A stretch of 64,000 bases of DNA, from positions 6,782,001-6,846,000 of the forward strand of contig WPIO01000006.1 of NCBI GenBank assembly GCA_009760855.2, given 5' to 3'. Each line of letters begins with the position of its first letter. Positions within the stretch are counted from its first letter, which is position 1. This DNA comes from Cristatella mucedo (taxonomy: Eukaryota; Bryozoa; Phylactolaemata; Cristatellidae). Under the pieces are notes generated by a model, which worked only from the letters and a program-made list of their open reading frames with translations, had not been told where the DNA came from and made no database searches. Position numbers and translations under genes: made by a program. Shown piece after piece: positions 13,108-23,757 of the stretch.

Positions 13108-14759
13108 ATCCTTGCCACCTTGATTATTATTGTTGTTATTATTATTATTAATACCCGGTTCAGCTACAGCATTATTATTATTGTTGTTGTTGTTGTTGTT
13201 ATCTCCTCCAATGTCGTTGTTGTTATTATTATTGTTGTTGTTATCACCTCCATTGTTGTTGTTGTTATTGTTGTTGTTGTTGCTGCTGCTGCTGCTGCTG
13301 CCTTCGTAATCCTCTACCTCGGCAAAAAACTCGTCATCGATGTAGTCGCCCGTTGCGTGAGCTACAAATGTATTAACCATTTTTAAAATTCAATAAGATG
13401 ATGGTCTAATAGAGCAAAATTGGCTACTTCAGGTAAAGCGACCTGTTGCATTTTTAAGCGTCCAATCTGGTGCGACCGTTAGTCTTAATCTAAGACTAAA
13501 TTATCTCGAAGCTACGCATTGACGTAGCCTGACCCACCGAAGAGTTAACTCACTACCACCGGCTTGTTCATTCACTCGCGTTACTCTCAGCCGAACTTGA
13601 ACACGTAAGGAGAGCACATTAGATAGCCTACAGTGCTGCTAGCCGCAATCGCATCCAAGACAATAAAGCATTTTACGATGTGCCACTCGGCTTAACACTG
13701 CAGCCCACAGGTGGTTTAAAAGGCCGCTCCTAGTCTTAACGTGGCAGCCAACGCACTCTTCTTCATTATAGACAATCAGAGAATAGAAACGTTTGAGTTC
13801 GCGGTATCGAATTATCGGTTAAGATTTTGGCGGCGAAGTCGAAGTGTTTCCTCGCCGTAAGCCGAGCCGTAACCCATCGAACAGTCGGCGATACGATCGT
13901 ACTCAGCGAGGAAAAATCCTTCAGGCATCATATCTCTCGCCGTGCGGCTCACGACAGCCGCACGACGAATTGAGTCCGTGCGAGTCTCCTCGGTCCTCCG
14001 GCGGAGGAGCCGGCGGCCGCTCCGCGAAAGAGGGGGCGGTGACCGCTGCCGCTGTTAGCTGCGCCCGCGCTTCTGCGCCGACCACAGCACGACTTACGAC
14101 GACTGCCGAGGAGGACGAGCGAGCGAGCCCGGCTGCAGCGGCAGCGCACGCGGCGGCGGCGTGCGGGGGGGGAGGCCCAATGTCCGTGCCGCTTAGATGA
14201 AAGAAGGATCACTGGGCGCGCTCCTACCTTGCACTGCGAAGCGAGCGAAAGGTAGGAGAGAGAGAGAGAAAGAGAGAAAGAGAGAGAGGAAAACAGAGAG
14301 AGAGAGAGACAGAGAGAGTGAGAGAGGGAGAGGGAGAGGAAGAGAGAGAGAGAGAGATACAGAGACAGAGAGGGGGAGAGGGAGAGGGAGAGGGAGAGAG
14401 GGAGAGAGAGAGAGAGGAAGACAGAGAGAGACAGAGACAGAGACAGAGACAGAGAGAGACAGAGACAGAGAGAGTGAGAGAGGGAGAGGGAGAGAGAGAG
14501 AGATAAAGAGAGAGATACAGAGACAGAGAGAGAGAGAGAGACAGAGGCAGAGAGAGACAGAAACAGAGAGAGTGAGAGGGAGAGAGAGAGAGAGCTAGCC
14601 CTCATCCCGCGAGGTTTCCCGCGGCGACGACGTCAGCGTCTCGCTTTATTGCGCCGGCCGAGGCGACCTCGCGGACGCGACGACGGCGGCGGCGACGCGG
14701 ACGAGCCGGTACTCACCAAGCGCGACCAGCGCGAGCAGCAACGACACGGAAAGCTTCAT
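12145..14759 (-). CDS. Secreted Asn-rich protein with chitin-binding-like end
   Basis: Two exons. Exon 1 is 14759-14717: MKLSVSLLLALVAL plus one base, then donor GTGAGT. Exon 2 is 13361-12145, after acceptor TTTGTAG. Phases join to give a signal peptide likely cut after ...LALVALAHA. The product is about 419 residues and probably secreted. After an acidic stretch (DYIDDEFFAEVEDYEG), residues about 40-290 are runs of 7-13 Asn separated by GKGD, KGRAEA or GG linkers. A Pro-rich linker follows. Residues about 353-419 hold eight Cys with NCRKF, MPCPKGLQFS and CRCEYPEYTSC, resembling peritrophin-A (CBM14) chitin-binding domains. I infer an extracellular matrix protein (cuticle, eggshell, gut lining or shell). 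The Met at 13380 lies in the intron and is not the start. Exact function is unknown. Confidence 0.85.
12588..13300 (-). repeat. AAC/AAT coding repeat region
   Basis: Trinucleotide-like coding repeat giving the Asn runs. AAC and AAT codons are mixed irregularly, so it is not a pure microsatellite. Units of about 11-13 codons (GKGD plus 7-8 Asn, with an optional Ser-Asn) recur about ten times. Confidence 0.9.
14256..14595. repeat. Imperfect (GA)n tract in the intron
   Basis: About 340 bp of GA dinucleotides with ACAGAG and GGGAGA variants, within the 1355-bp intron (13362-14716) of the Asn-rich protein gene. The rest of the intron at 13960-14200 is GC-rich. Confidence 0.95.
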
Positions 14760-14891
14760 GGTGACAGGCTGCGACGGTTGTGCTTGCGACGTTCGTCCTT
14801 GGTGGCGCTCGAGGCGTCCCGTGTTCCTCTGTGGCGGCGGCGGCTCTCTGGCTCTCGGCGATGCGATGGCTCTCCAGAGTGCGGCCCTCGC

Positions 14892-14899
14892 TTTAAATA
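14892..14899 (-). promoter_or_regulatory. Candidate TATA box
   Basis: TATTTAAA on the minus strand, about 135 bases upstream of the start codon at 14759. This predicts transcription starting near 14862 and a short 5' UTR. The AT-rich octamer stands out in a GC-rich context. Confidence 0.55.
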
Positions 14900-14904
14900 C
14901 GCTC

Positions 14905-15660
14905 TCCGGAAGCTCTCGGACTTAATTAAAGGGCGGGACTGGCACTGGGCACGGCGACGCAGGCATTCCCGAGGCGTGTCCAAGGTGAAAACGCTCGCGC
15001 GCGCCCGAGCGCAGACGCTTTAGAAATGCGTCGCCATCGCCAAGATCGCTTTGCGAAAGCGACCGTCTCTCGATTTCGCGCACGCGGCAATTGGCCGTCG
15101 GTCGCCGCTCGGATTGTCGCCACTCGTGTGCGCGCCCGTCGCCGTGACGGCGACAAGGTGTTTGGTGACGACGACGACGGCTGTGCGGCAACCAAGTGGG
15201 CGGCGACCTAGACGATGGCGAGCGCGTTCGACTTACGCTGCGTCCGAATAGTCGCCCGTCGTTAGCTGCCTGCGAGCTTCTAGCGCCCACTTTGACTTTT
15301 TGACGACCGCGCGGAGAAACGCTCAGTGCAGTGTGCCTGCGCGACAAGAAATCGCCCGCATTCGTTTGCTCTCATTCGTTCGGTAGCGGAACAGCCTGCC
15401 GTGACAGACGCCCGAGCCTAGCAGCGGCTCAGCCGCGCAGTCGGCGGCGACTATCTTGTCGGCAGGCGGCGGCGGGCGGCAGCGGTGGCGGCGGCGGCGC
15501 AGAAGATTGGCGGGATGAGGGCGACGCGAGGAGAGCGAGCAGAAGGCGAGCATGCGAACAAGCCTGCAATGCCGTTTTCAGCGGCGCTCCGTCAGGTCCA
15601 GAAAAGGCGACGAGCTACTGGCGTCGCACGCTAGCCGACACGTTTCGATTCTGTTTTATC
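14905..15660. other. GC-rich upstream region
   Basis: CpG-rich DNA upstream of the Asn-rich protein gene with Arg/Ala-rich frames on both strands and no recognised protein. It may hold promoter or enhancer elements for that minus-strand gene or an unseen divergent transcript. Confidence 0.4.
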
Positions 15661-15994
15661 TTTGGTTAAAGTGTCTCTTTATGATCCCTTATGTATGCAG
15701 AAAATAGATAGAAATTAGCTATCGTTCTACTGTGACTTTGCTTCAGTGGTCAGGTCGTTGATATTTTGAAAATCTCGGAGTTCGCTGCGAGGTGCGGTGC
15801 GAGCGACCGATGCGCGTCCATAGCGAATCGTGTGCCGCTACCCGAATTTGCGAATGCTTGGCGAGCATGGCACTTTAGAGTGTCCACAGTAGTGCTACAA
15901 TATAGATACCTTAAACTAACATTTTAGTTCATGTTATTGCAGAGTCAGAGAATAACAAATAACCACATTTGATAGACTTGGCGTCTAAAGAGTG

Positions 15995-15997
<3 letters not shown>

Positions 15998-16073
<76 letters not shown>
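15998..16073. repeat. (TA)n-(GA)n compound microsatellite
   Basis: (TA)13-type run joined directly to a (GA)n run. Confidence 0.97.
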
Positions 16074-16077
<4 letters not shown>

Positions 16078-16815
16078 TTCTGCTACGTGGGCGTGGGTGA
16101 TTTATCACGTGGGCAAGAGAAGAGAGCAAAGGTGCTGCTTCTTAAAAGCGCCGGGTCAGGGTGTGCGAGGCCTCTATTGTTGCATACTTCGTAATTCCTG
16201 TCAGCGAAAAAGTCAAGCCTCTTGACCTTGTTTCACATGCTGCGAACACTGCAAGAAAACTCTTGAAGGTAAGGTGAAAACTGTATGCTCGCTAGATACT
16301 ATTTCTTGCACGATGTTAGGAAATTTCTAGGATATTGCTTAGTTTTTTTTCAATTTACATCATTCCGATGCTTGCAGGCTGGTGCAGGGTAGAAACGAGA
16401 GCTTTGCTGAAGTTCGCTACCCCTAGAATTTGACGGGAACCTACTCACCCCCGTCAAGCAACTACTACTTCTGCATGGTGGATCTTTCCAAAAGACGCGA
16501 AACCACGAACGCGCAACCCCGATCACGCATTCCTCCGTCCGTCGCCCCGGTAACGCACTATCCCGAGCGCACCATCCCCGCCCCTCCGGAGAGCTATCGG
16601 CTGCAAGTCAGGCAGCGAGGAAGGAATGGCAGGTTCCAATTCTAATGTCACAGATGCGGCTGAGGACGGAAAGGCCTACTTCCTCAACCGGAAAGACCAG
16701 AGCAATCTGATCAGAGGGTCGCGCCTGGTCTTAACAAGTCCTATGCTGAGCTTCTGACTTCAGTCATCGAGGCTCGAGGACAAGCGGAGCTTGTGTAACG
16801 AGAGCTTGAAAAAAA
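16074..16815. other. Intergenic, nothing recognised
   Basis: No recognised gene or repeat. The frame at 16430-16645 matches no family I know. Confidence 0.4.
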
Positions 16816-16818
16816 CAG

Positions 16819-16820
<2 letters not shown>

Positions 16821-16853
<33 letters not shown>
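16821..16853. repeat. (GA)n microsatellite
   Basis: Short GA dinucleotide run. Confidence 0.93.
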
Positions 16854-16856
<3 letters not shown>

Positions 16857-16959
16857 TTCGCCAACCGTTTTTAAGTAGCGGAACTCAAAGAATGCATAGA
16901 ACTGGTATTAGCCACGCTATCACTGACTCGCTCACGCAGCTCACGCGGCTCCTAAGCTT

Positions 16960-17248
16960 CCTGAACTTAAAAACGCACATATTTAGGACAGCATCTAGTG
17001 GGTCCCTATGATTCGTCCATCACGTGCTTATGCGTGCTGACACTGTGCATGCTGCCACTAACCACATTTGCATGCTGACCCTGTGCATGTCACCCCTAAC
17101 CATGTTATTCATTTCGTTTGTTTTTCAAGCATGATTTTACTTACCATTTAATTGCACTTCCCTTTGCAGCAAATGTAAAGCGCCTAGAAAAAGATTAAGT
17201 TCTCTGAGGGCGCTTTATCAAGTACATTATTATTATCATTATTATTAT
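16960..17248 (+). mobile_element. LINE A 3' end
   Basis: Begins at the end of the RT frame (AAAAACGCACATATTTAGGAC, compare 37045-37070). It continues through the LINE A 3' UTR (GTGCTTATGCGTGCTGACACT...) to the hairpin tail AAAGCGCC...GGGCGCTTTATCAAG and an (ATT)n end. 5'-truncated. Confidence 0.9.
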
Positions 17249-17581
17249 TCCTGCCTTTCGCGCGAAACGCGGCGCAAGTCACGCGGTGCCACAGCCACGT
17301 GAACGATACCGGCAGACCTTGCGACTCGGCGCTTGCTAGTCGCAGAAGGTGCTCCAATGTACGCAGGTGTCAGATAATATTTTAACTCGGCTGAACTCAA
17401 CATCATTCCACCTCTGAAATGAAATCGGCCCACGTCTAGCTCTATTCGACATCAGACGTTGACCGTCCGGCAGGTGCACGAGTTAGCAGCGAGCGGCTGC
17501 TACGGAGTGTAGCCACTCGCTACGAGCACCCGGGTCAACTGAATTATTCGCAGAGCTTAGCATGCACGAGATCCCTAATGT

Positions 17582-18724
17582 TAATAATAATAATACATTA
17601 GATAAAGTGCCCTCAGAGATCTCAACCACTTTCTAGACGCTTTACAATTGCTGCACAGAAAACACGATCGAATTTTTATTGGTAGCATGCTCTGTTGACA
17701 ACAAGAATAACATGGTTAGGGGTGACATGCATAGGGTCAGCATGCAAGTGTGGTTAGTGGCAGCACGCAACAGTGTAAGCATGCATAAGCACATAAAGGG
17801 CGAATCACGAGGATCCACTAAATGCTGTCATGAATAGATGCGTTTTTAGTTTCTTTTTAAATGTGGACAAGCCAGGAGATTTCGTGACGCAAGTCGGGAG
17901 TGAGTTTCACGCTTTGGGAGCATACGAACTAAATGCACGGTCTCCAAAGGATTTGAGGTTTGTACGAGGTAGATTTAGACTGTCGGATTCCGAAAAGCGG
18001 GTGGTACGTACGATGCTTGGCCTGATGGGGTAGTATACCTGACAGATAGGCTGGAGCCATAGAATGAAGGGACCTAAAAGTGAGCGACAAAACCTTGAAG
18101 TCAATCCGTTGCTTGACTGGTAGCCAGTGCAGGTCGGCGAGAAGTGGAGTTATGTGGCAACTGCGACGTTCACGACAGACAAGCCTAGCTGCAGAGTTTT
18201 GCACCAGCTGCAATCGCCTGATCGCACATGCTGGTAGGCCAGTAAGCAGTGAGTTGCAGAAGTCGAGACGAGATGTCACGAATGCATGGACCAACTTAGA
18301 CGTGGTATCCTTATCTAAACAAGTCCGAATTTTAGCAATGTTACGTAGCTGAAAGCAGGCAGGCTTGATTTTGGAGCTGAATGTGGTCGTCAAATGAACG
18401 GTTACATTGGAATTTAACGCCTAGATATTGTGCAGATTCAACAGGAGATATGCTGGCAGAGCCGATTTTGAGCGTCAGCCTTTCCAGTATTTGAATCACA
18501 CTTAGTTTGCCCTTAACTAGTACGCTGGTTGTATCATCATTTAATTTAAGAACACTTGCTGCCATCTGTGTGCGGATGTCATCACTACTTGCAGCAAGGT
18601 GGTTGAGAGAATTCGACATGCTGGAGGGCTGTGAGGGATCAAAGCAAAGGTACATCTGAGTGTCATCCACATAAAAGCGAAAGCTTAGATCGTGCTTGGT
18701 AATCACATTGGCAAGAGGGAGTAA
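17582..18724 (-). mobile_element. LINE A copy, 5'-truncated
   Basis: Minus-strand L2-like LINE with (TAA)n at its 3' end, the hairpin tail, the 3' UTR, then an RT frame read from 18706 to about 17907 with one break near 18350. Motifs include FRFYVDDTQMYLCFDPSQPS (motif C, here YVDD), YLGVKFQ, and VTSRLDFCNSLLTGLPACA. The 5' part, including motif A, is absent. Confidence 0.93.
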
Positions 18725-19345
18725 ACCTGTTTGGTTTGCTTATTGATACTTTACTCGGTGCTTTCTCTACTCTGTTCTCGCCTTCACTCGATTCACTGAA
18801 ACGAATGTTTCGGGCTGCTTTGGCTCAACGCTTCGGCTAACCTACGAATAACCTTCAAATACGCGGCGAAACTCCGCGGCCGGGAATACGCTCGACTGCG
18901 ATTACTTTGCGACGCGATTTGCGTAATTTTATTATTTACCCATTTTTACGAGTGTAAGTGGCACCCAACTATAAGTCGCACCTTAAATTAAGGACAAAAT
19001 CTTTTGAAAAATTTTTATTAAAAATATTATTACTGAATATGTAGCTCATTCTGTATTAATATAAGTTTGCTTTAATTATCACAGCGAGAAACCTACCATC
19101 AATATCACTGCTAACATCTTCATAGTCTTCTGCAACATTGTACATGTATGAATGTTCACTTTCACTGTATGCAGTGACTGAGACTGACTTGCAGTGTATA
19201 AGTAGCAGATTAGTTTTTTCAAAAAAGCTAGAAAATGCGAGTTATGCTCATAAAAAATGGTACTTCTGTAATTTCTTCTAGCGACGTACGAAACGCGAGC
19301 AGATCACGCTGTGCGATCATTGCTGACCCTCGCTTGGCTCAAAAT
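18725..19345. other. Intergenic, nothing recognised
   Basis: AT-rich DNA at 18930-19270 with no recognised coding or repeat signal. Confidence 0.4.
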
Positions 19346-19351
19346 TGATAC

Positions 19352-19502
19352 TCTCCCTACCCTATCCTTTCCGACTCTCCGACCCTATCCTGTCCAACTG
19401 TCCAACTCTATCCTGTCCGACTCTTTCACCCTACCCTGTCCAACTCTCCAACCCTACCCTGTCCGACTCTCCGACCATATCCTGTCCGACATATCCTTAT
19501 CC
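19352..19502. repeat. Imperfect minisatellite
   Basis: Pyrimidine-rich tandem array with units of roughly 17-36 bp built from CCCTATCCTGTCCAACTCTC and CCGACTCTCCGA variants, about 5-6 copies. Confidence 0.8.
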
Positions 19503-19807
19503 TCTCGACGCTATCTAGCTGCGGTACCACAATATTGAGCCTCCTACGCGCTTTGCTTGCACGCGACTGGAACATCGCGTAGATCGCGGTTTAGAAGCCC
19601 AAGCCATACGCCTCTCCTGTAATTGAGCGAATTCGGTTTCGCGCACGCGTTGAATGCCAGTCCGAAACAGCTCGCCCTCCTCCGTAACAGCGACTCTTTC
19701 TCTTTCTCTTTGCCAGCGAACTGAGAACTGCTCGTGGTCGTGCGCGCTAATTTAGTCACCACGACGTTTCAGCAGCAGCAGCAGTTGTCAGAGGAAATCA
19801 CGGCTGC

Positions 19808-19920
19808 GAATAATAGTAATAATAATAATAATAATTATTATTATTATTATTATACATTTGTATAGCGCCCTCGGAGATCTGAATCTCTCCTTAGGTACTT
19901 AACAGATGCTGCATATTAAG
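19808..19920 (-). mobile_element. LINE A 3' tail fragment
   Basis: (TAA)n/(ATT)n followed, on the minus strand, by the tail hairpin complement (ATAGCGCCCTCGGAGATCTG...) and GATGCTGCATATT. Only the last 100 or so bases of the element are present. Confidence 0.75.
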
Positions 19921-20640
19921 CATTACCACCAAATGTTTGGTGGTGACGTGGTAACGTCCGCACTTGCTCCTGTCTCGATGCGTCTCGCGCTCGTGCCACA
20001 CCCCGAGGCGCCGCCGCACTCCGCCTCCGCCGGAAGTACACCATATCTATTTCCCGACGTAGCTGCTACGATTCATCAAGCTCTCGTGTATGTACGCGCT
20101 GAGAGAAATAAAATATTGAGTCTCCTTTACCGCTCGCGTCCACGCTGGTGTCTCGGTGTGGACTCGCAGGATCTGCCGCCGCCACCGCCGGAGCCACAGT
20201 AACGCTTCAGAGCCCCTACACTCGCGCTCGGCGCTCAAAGGCCACGTCCGTCCGCTGGTCACGTGAAGCTGGAGCGTCTCTCGCCGATTCGAGAAAGTCG
20301 CTCGAGCTCATCGGCTGCCTCGTTCTTCTGGGCTCGGACGCGCAGCAAGACGTCCCGCCGGTCACGTGACCACCGCCGCCGCACGACGTCCCGCGCCCCG
20401 CCCGCCGATGTTTCCACAACTAGACCGATGCCAGCCGCTGCGACTGCGGCTGCACCCAGCGGGAGGGAGGAAGGACTAGCGGCAGCGGCCGCGGCACACC
20501 CGCTCTCGCTCACTTCACCCGGGCGAGGCGCGCCGATTCCCGGCCGCGACGAGCCATTCGTCGGGGCGTGCCGCGGGCGTGTGCTCGCATCATTTGGCGC
20601 TTTCCTGAGCGATCGCTTTACAATTGAAATGAGCTCGCGG
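19921..20640. other. GC-rich intergenic block
   Basis: CpG-rich DNA with Arg/Ala/Pro-rich open frames on both strands (for example 20263-20844). No protein family was recognised; compositional openness is the likely cause. Confidence 0.45.
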
Positions 20641-20712
20641 CTTGCTCGCGAGCGCGAACCAGTGCCGCCGCCGCATGATTACGCCACGCGACGGTGGCCT
20701 CACGTTTGCGTG

Positions 20713-20749
20713 AGCGAGCGCGGAAACGGCGCCCGTTTCCGCGCTCGCT
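20713..20749. repeat. Perfect 17-bp inverted repeat, 3-nt loop
   Basis: AGCGAGCGCGGAAACGG, spacer CGC, then its exact complement. Strong GC-rich hairpin potential on either strand. Confidence 0.93.
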
Positions 20750-20775
20750 TTCGCGAGCACGGCGGCGTCGGAGCA

Positions 20776-20805
20776 CGATGCTCGCGAGGCGCCTCGCGAG
20801 CATCG
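20776..20805. repeat. Perfect 30-bp palindrome
   Basis: CGATGCTCGCGAGGC followed by its exact complement with no spacer, centred at 20790/20791, only 26 bp from the preceding hairpin. Confidence 0.93.
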
Positions 20806-20882
20806 GCGGCGGGGGGGGGCAGACGCCGCCGTCGTGCAGGCTGAGGCTGGCCGCGACCCGCTCGGCTGCGTGACGGCCCTAT

Positions 20883-20914
20883 CAGAGAGAGAGCGAGAGA
20901 GAGAGAGAGAGCGA
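20883..20914. repeat. (GA)n microsatellite
   Basis: Short GA run with a GCGA interruption. Confidence 0.9.
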
Positions 20915-20919
20915 TTAGA

Positions 20920-21490
20920 TGGCGCGCTCCCGCGTCGAGAGCGCCGCCTGGAATCCGTAACGAAGGGTTGGTTACACTCCTTGACCTTGATCGAGTGACA
21001 CAAGCCCCGAAATTATAATTTCGCTTGGAAATGCTCTGTATCGCCTATATGAGACTAGCAAGTCTAATGCATGTCCTTAATTCAACCGTTTGCCTTGGCT
21101 GTCAGTTTCACTTCAAAGACAGTCGTGGAGCCGCTCCGCTCGAAGCTCTGCACCACAATCGGCATCTCGCTCGCACGCCTCTTTTTTCGCTCTCGAAAGA
21201 GTGCGCGCTCCCATTTTGAGCAGCGCGAGCTTGGCAGTGACTCGGCACAGAGCTCGGAAAGCCCCATCCTCTAGGCGTGCCAAAAATTTAAATTTAGCAG
21301 CTTTAAGAAATACGACCACCTCGTTTAAAAATAACACCATCCCGTCGTCTGTAAGCAGACTCTGCCTACTCAAATATAGACGCCATATGCGACCTCGGCC
21401 CTGAGCAGCCTAAAAATTGTGATCACCCTTCTGGTGAAACACCTTGGACTCGCACGCAGACTGCACCCATCCTGACAACTGACTGCTGGA
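20920..21490. other. Intergenic, nothing recognised
   Basis: Overlapping 60-100 codon frames occur on both strands, none with a recognised family or splice context. Confidence 0.4.
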
Positions 21491-21499
21491 GTCTCATGC

Positions 21500-21870
<371 letters not shown>

Positions 21871-21873
21871 TGT

Positions 21874-22348
21874 GCCTGGATAAAAATCAAGTTCTCTTAG
21901 GGCACTGTTTATACTCTCCCTCTTGCCGATGTGATTGCCAAGCACAATCTAGGCTTTCACTGCTATGCGGATAACACTCAGTTGTACCTTTGCTTTGATC
22001 CCTCCCAGCCTGCGAGCACCTCGAATTCTCTCAACTCACTTGCTGCATGTATTGATAACCTCCGCACATGGATGACAGCAAATTTTCTAAAACTAAACGA
22101 TGATAAAACTAACTTACTAGTTATGGGCAAACCCAGAGTGATTCAGAAATTGGAAAGGCTGACGCTCAAAATTAGCTCTGCCAGCATCTCTCCTATTGAA
22201 CCTGCACAAAATCTATGTGTCATGTTCCAAAGTGACCTTTCGTTAGACGACCACATCAGCTCCACAGTCAAGTCTGCCTACTTTCAGCTGCATAACATAG
22301 CTCAAATTCAGGCTTGTTTAGACAGGGATACCACATCTAAATTGATCC
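21874..22348 (+). mobile_element. LINE A RT fragment joined to a tail remnant
   Basis: Bases 21874-21906 resemble an L2/S1 hairpin tail (GTGCCTGGATAAAA...TTAGGGCAC). From 21907 the sequence switches into the middle of the LINE A RT frame (LPLADVIAKHNLGFHCYADN). It runs to FQLHNIAQIQACLDRDTTSK and then stops matching near 22348. Motif C is YADN instead of YADD. A rearranged dead piece. Confidence 0.9.
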
Positions 22349-22511
22349 TTGCATGTGGCGATGTAAGATGTGCAATATATTACATTGATGGCATAGAATA
22401 TTGCAACATACTGTATTTTTGGAATTTAATATTGCAATATATTTATTGCTGAATATCAGAACACAATCACAATATTATAGAGTGCAGCCTTGCTGTACGG
22501 TAAGATAATTA

Positions 22512-22594
22512 TAATAATAGCACACTTGATAAAGCGCCCCCAGAGAACTCAATCTCTCTAGGCGCTTTATATTTGCTGCAAAGGAAGCACGAGT
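22512..22594 (-). mobile_element. LINE A 3' tail fragment
   Basis: About 80 bp: TAATAATAG, the ACTTGATAAAGCGCC hairpin complement, TTTGCTGCAAAGGAAGCACGA. It ends at the same region as the copy at 23790-23890. Confidence 0.8.
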
Positions 22595-22599
22595 ATTCC

Positions 22600-23120
22600 C
22601 GTCTGCGCCCGCCGCGACCCCCCCCCCCGCCCGCCCCCACTCTCCCTTGTGGAGACCGGCCGAGACGCGGCGTGCCAGGTAGCGGACCGCTCATAGCGCC
22701 ACCGGAAGACACGCCACCGGAAACGCTCTCTGAGGCTGGAGGTCCCGCCCCCCAGCCCGGCGGCCACCCATGTGGTGCTACGAACTTCCGAGGGGCGAGC
22801 TATGAGGAGGGCGTTCTCTGCAAAAAGGCTTCAGATTTAGTCCCCCATACGCGCTTAATGCATCCTTCTGACGCTGAGCATGAGGGCTCTGGCTTATCAA
22901 CCGCGCTCATGACACTTGGAGGCCGCAGGCTTCGACCTCCGATCGCGCCAGCGACGGCTCCATGGAATTCGCGCGAGCGACGCGCGCCGCAGCTCGCGAT
23001 CGGAGGCGATCGTTAACGAAGAGAGAGCGCGAGCGCTCTCCCAGGTCAATGTCACCCTGCCTGCCCGAGCGCCGATCGAGCCTCGGCAGATGACGGCGCC
23101 GCTGACGCCCGCGAGAGCAG
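22600..23120. other. GC-rich intergenic block
   Basis: C-rich then CpG-rich DNA before the (CCGT)n array. Open frames are compositional; no gene was recognised. Confidence 0.4.
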
Positions 23121-23124
23121 CACG

Positions 23125-23434
23125 GTCCGTCCGTCCGTCCGTCCGTCCGTCCGTCCGTCCGTCCGTCCGTCCGTCCGTCCGTCCGTCCGTCCGTCCGTCC
23201 GTCCGTCCGTCCGTCCGTCCGTCCGTCCGTCCGTCCGTCCGTCCGTCCGTCCGTCCGTCCGTCCGTCCGTCCGTCCGTCCGTCCGTCCGTCCGTCCGTCC
23301 GTCCGTCCGTCCGTCCGTCCGTCCGTCCGTCCGTCCGTCCGTCCGTCCGTCCGTCCGTCCGTCCGTCCGTCCGTCCGTCCGTCCGTCCGTCCGTCCGTCC
23401 GTCCGTCCGTCCGTCCGTCCGTCCGTCCGTCCGT
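23125..23434. repeat. (CCGT)n microsatellite, about 77 copies
   Basis: 310 bp of GTCC/CCGT tetranucleotide without a single visible interruption. All frames are open (PSVR on plus, TDGR on minus), which explains the 230-345 codon frames here. They are not genes. Confidence 0.98.
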
Positions 23435-23757
23435 GTGCGGTACCGGTTCTTTCGGTCGCGGGCGGACGCGCGGGCGGGCTGGCCTCCGCTCGGCGAGCCG
23501 TCGAGCGTCGTCGCGCGGAACGGTGTGCCGCCCGCCCATGCGTCGCTCCACCGGACGACGCAGATGAGAAGCAGCGAGCAGACTCGGCCGCCGCCCCTCG
23601 ATCTCTAGCCGTCGCGTCGCTCGGCGGCGGCGGTGGCGGTGGCAGTCGAGAGCGGAGGAGAACGTGAGCCAGTGTCCGCTTACATTGCGCGATGCGACGC
23701 GACGCAGCTGGCGGTAAAAGCGACGGCGGCATGCAAACGCCGAAGCCAAACTCCAAA

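Noticed and set aside
13362-13380. Met at 13380 as the start of the Asn-rich protein
   Set aside because: It lies upstream of a good acceptor (TTTGTAG). Joining exon 1 at 14759-14717 gives a proper signal peptide in phase.
12434-13386. Leu/Val-rich plus-strand frames
   Set aside because: Complement of the Asn codon repeats of the minus-strand gene.
20263-20844. 193-codon Arg/Ala-rich frame
   Set aside because: It overlaps other open frames in CpG-rich DNA and reads through two palindromes; no family resemblance.
23125-23434. CRISPR-like array
   Set aside because: A simple tetranucleotide repeat without spacers in a eukaryotic genome.
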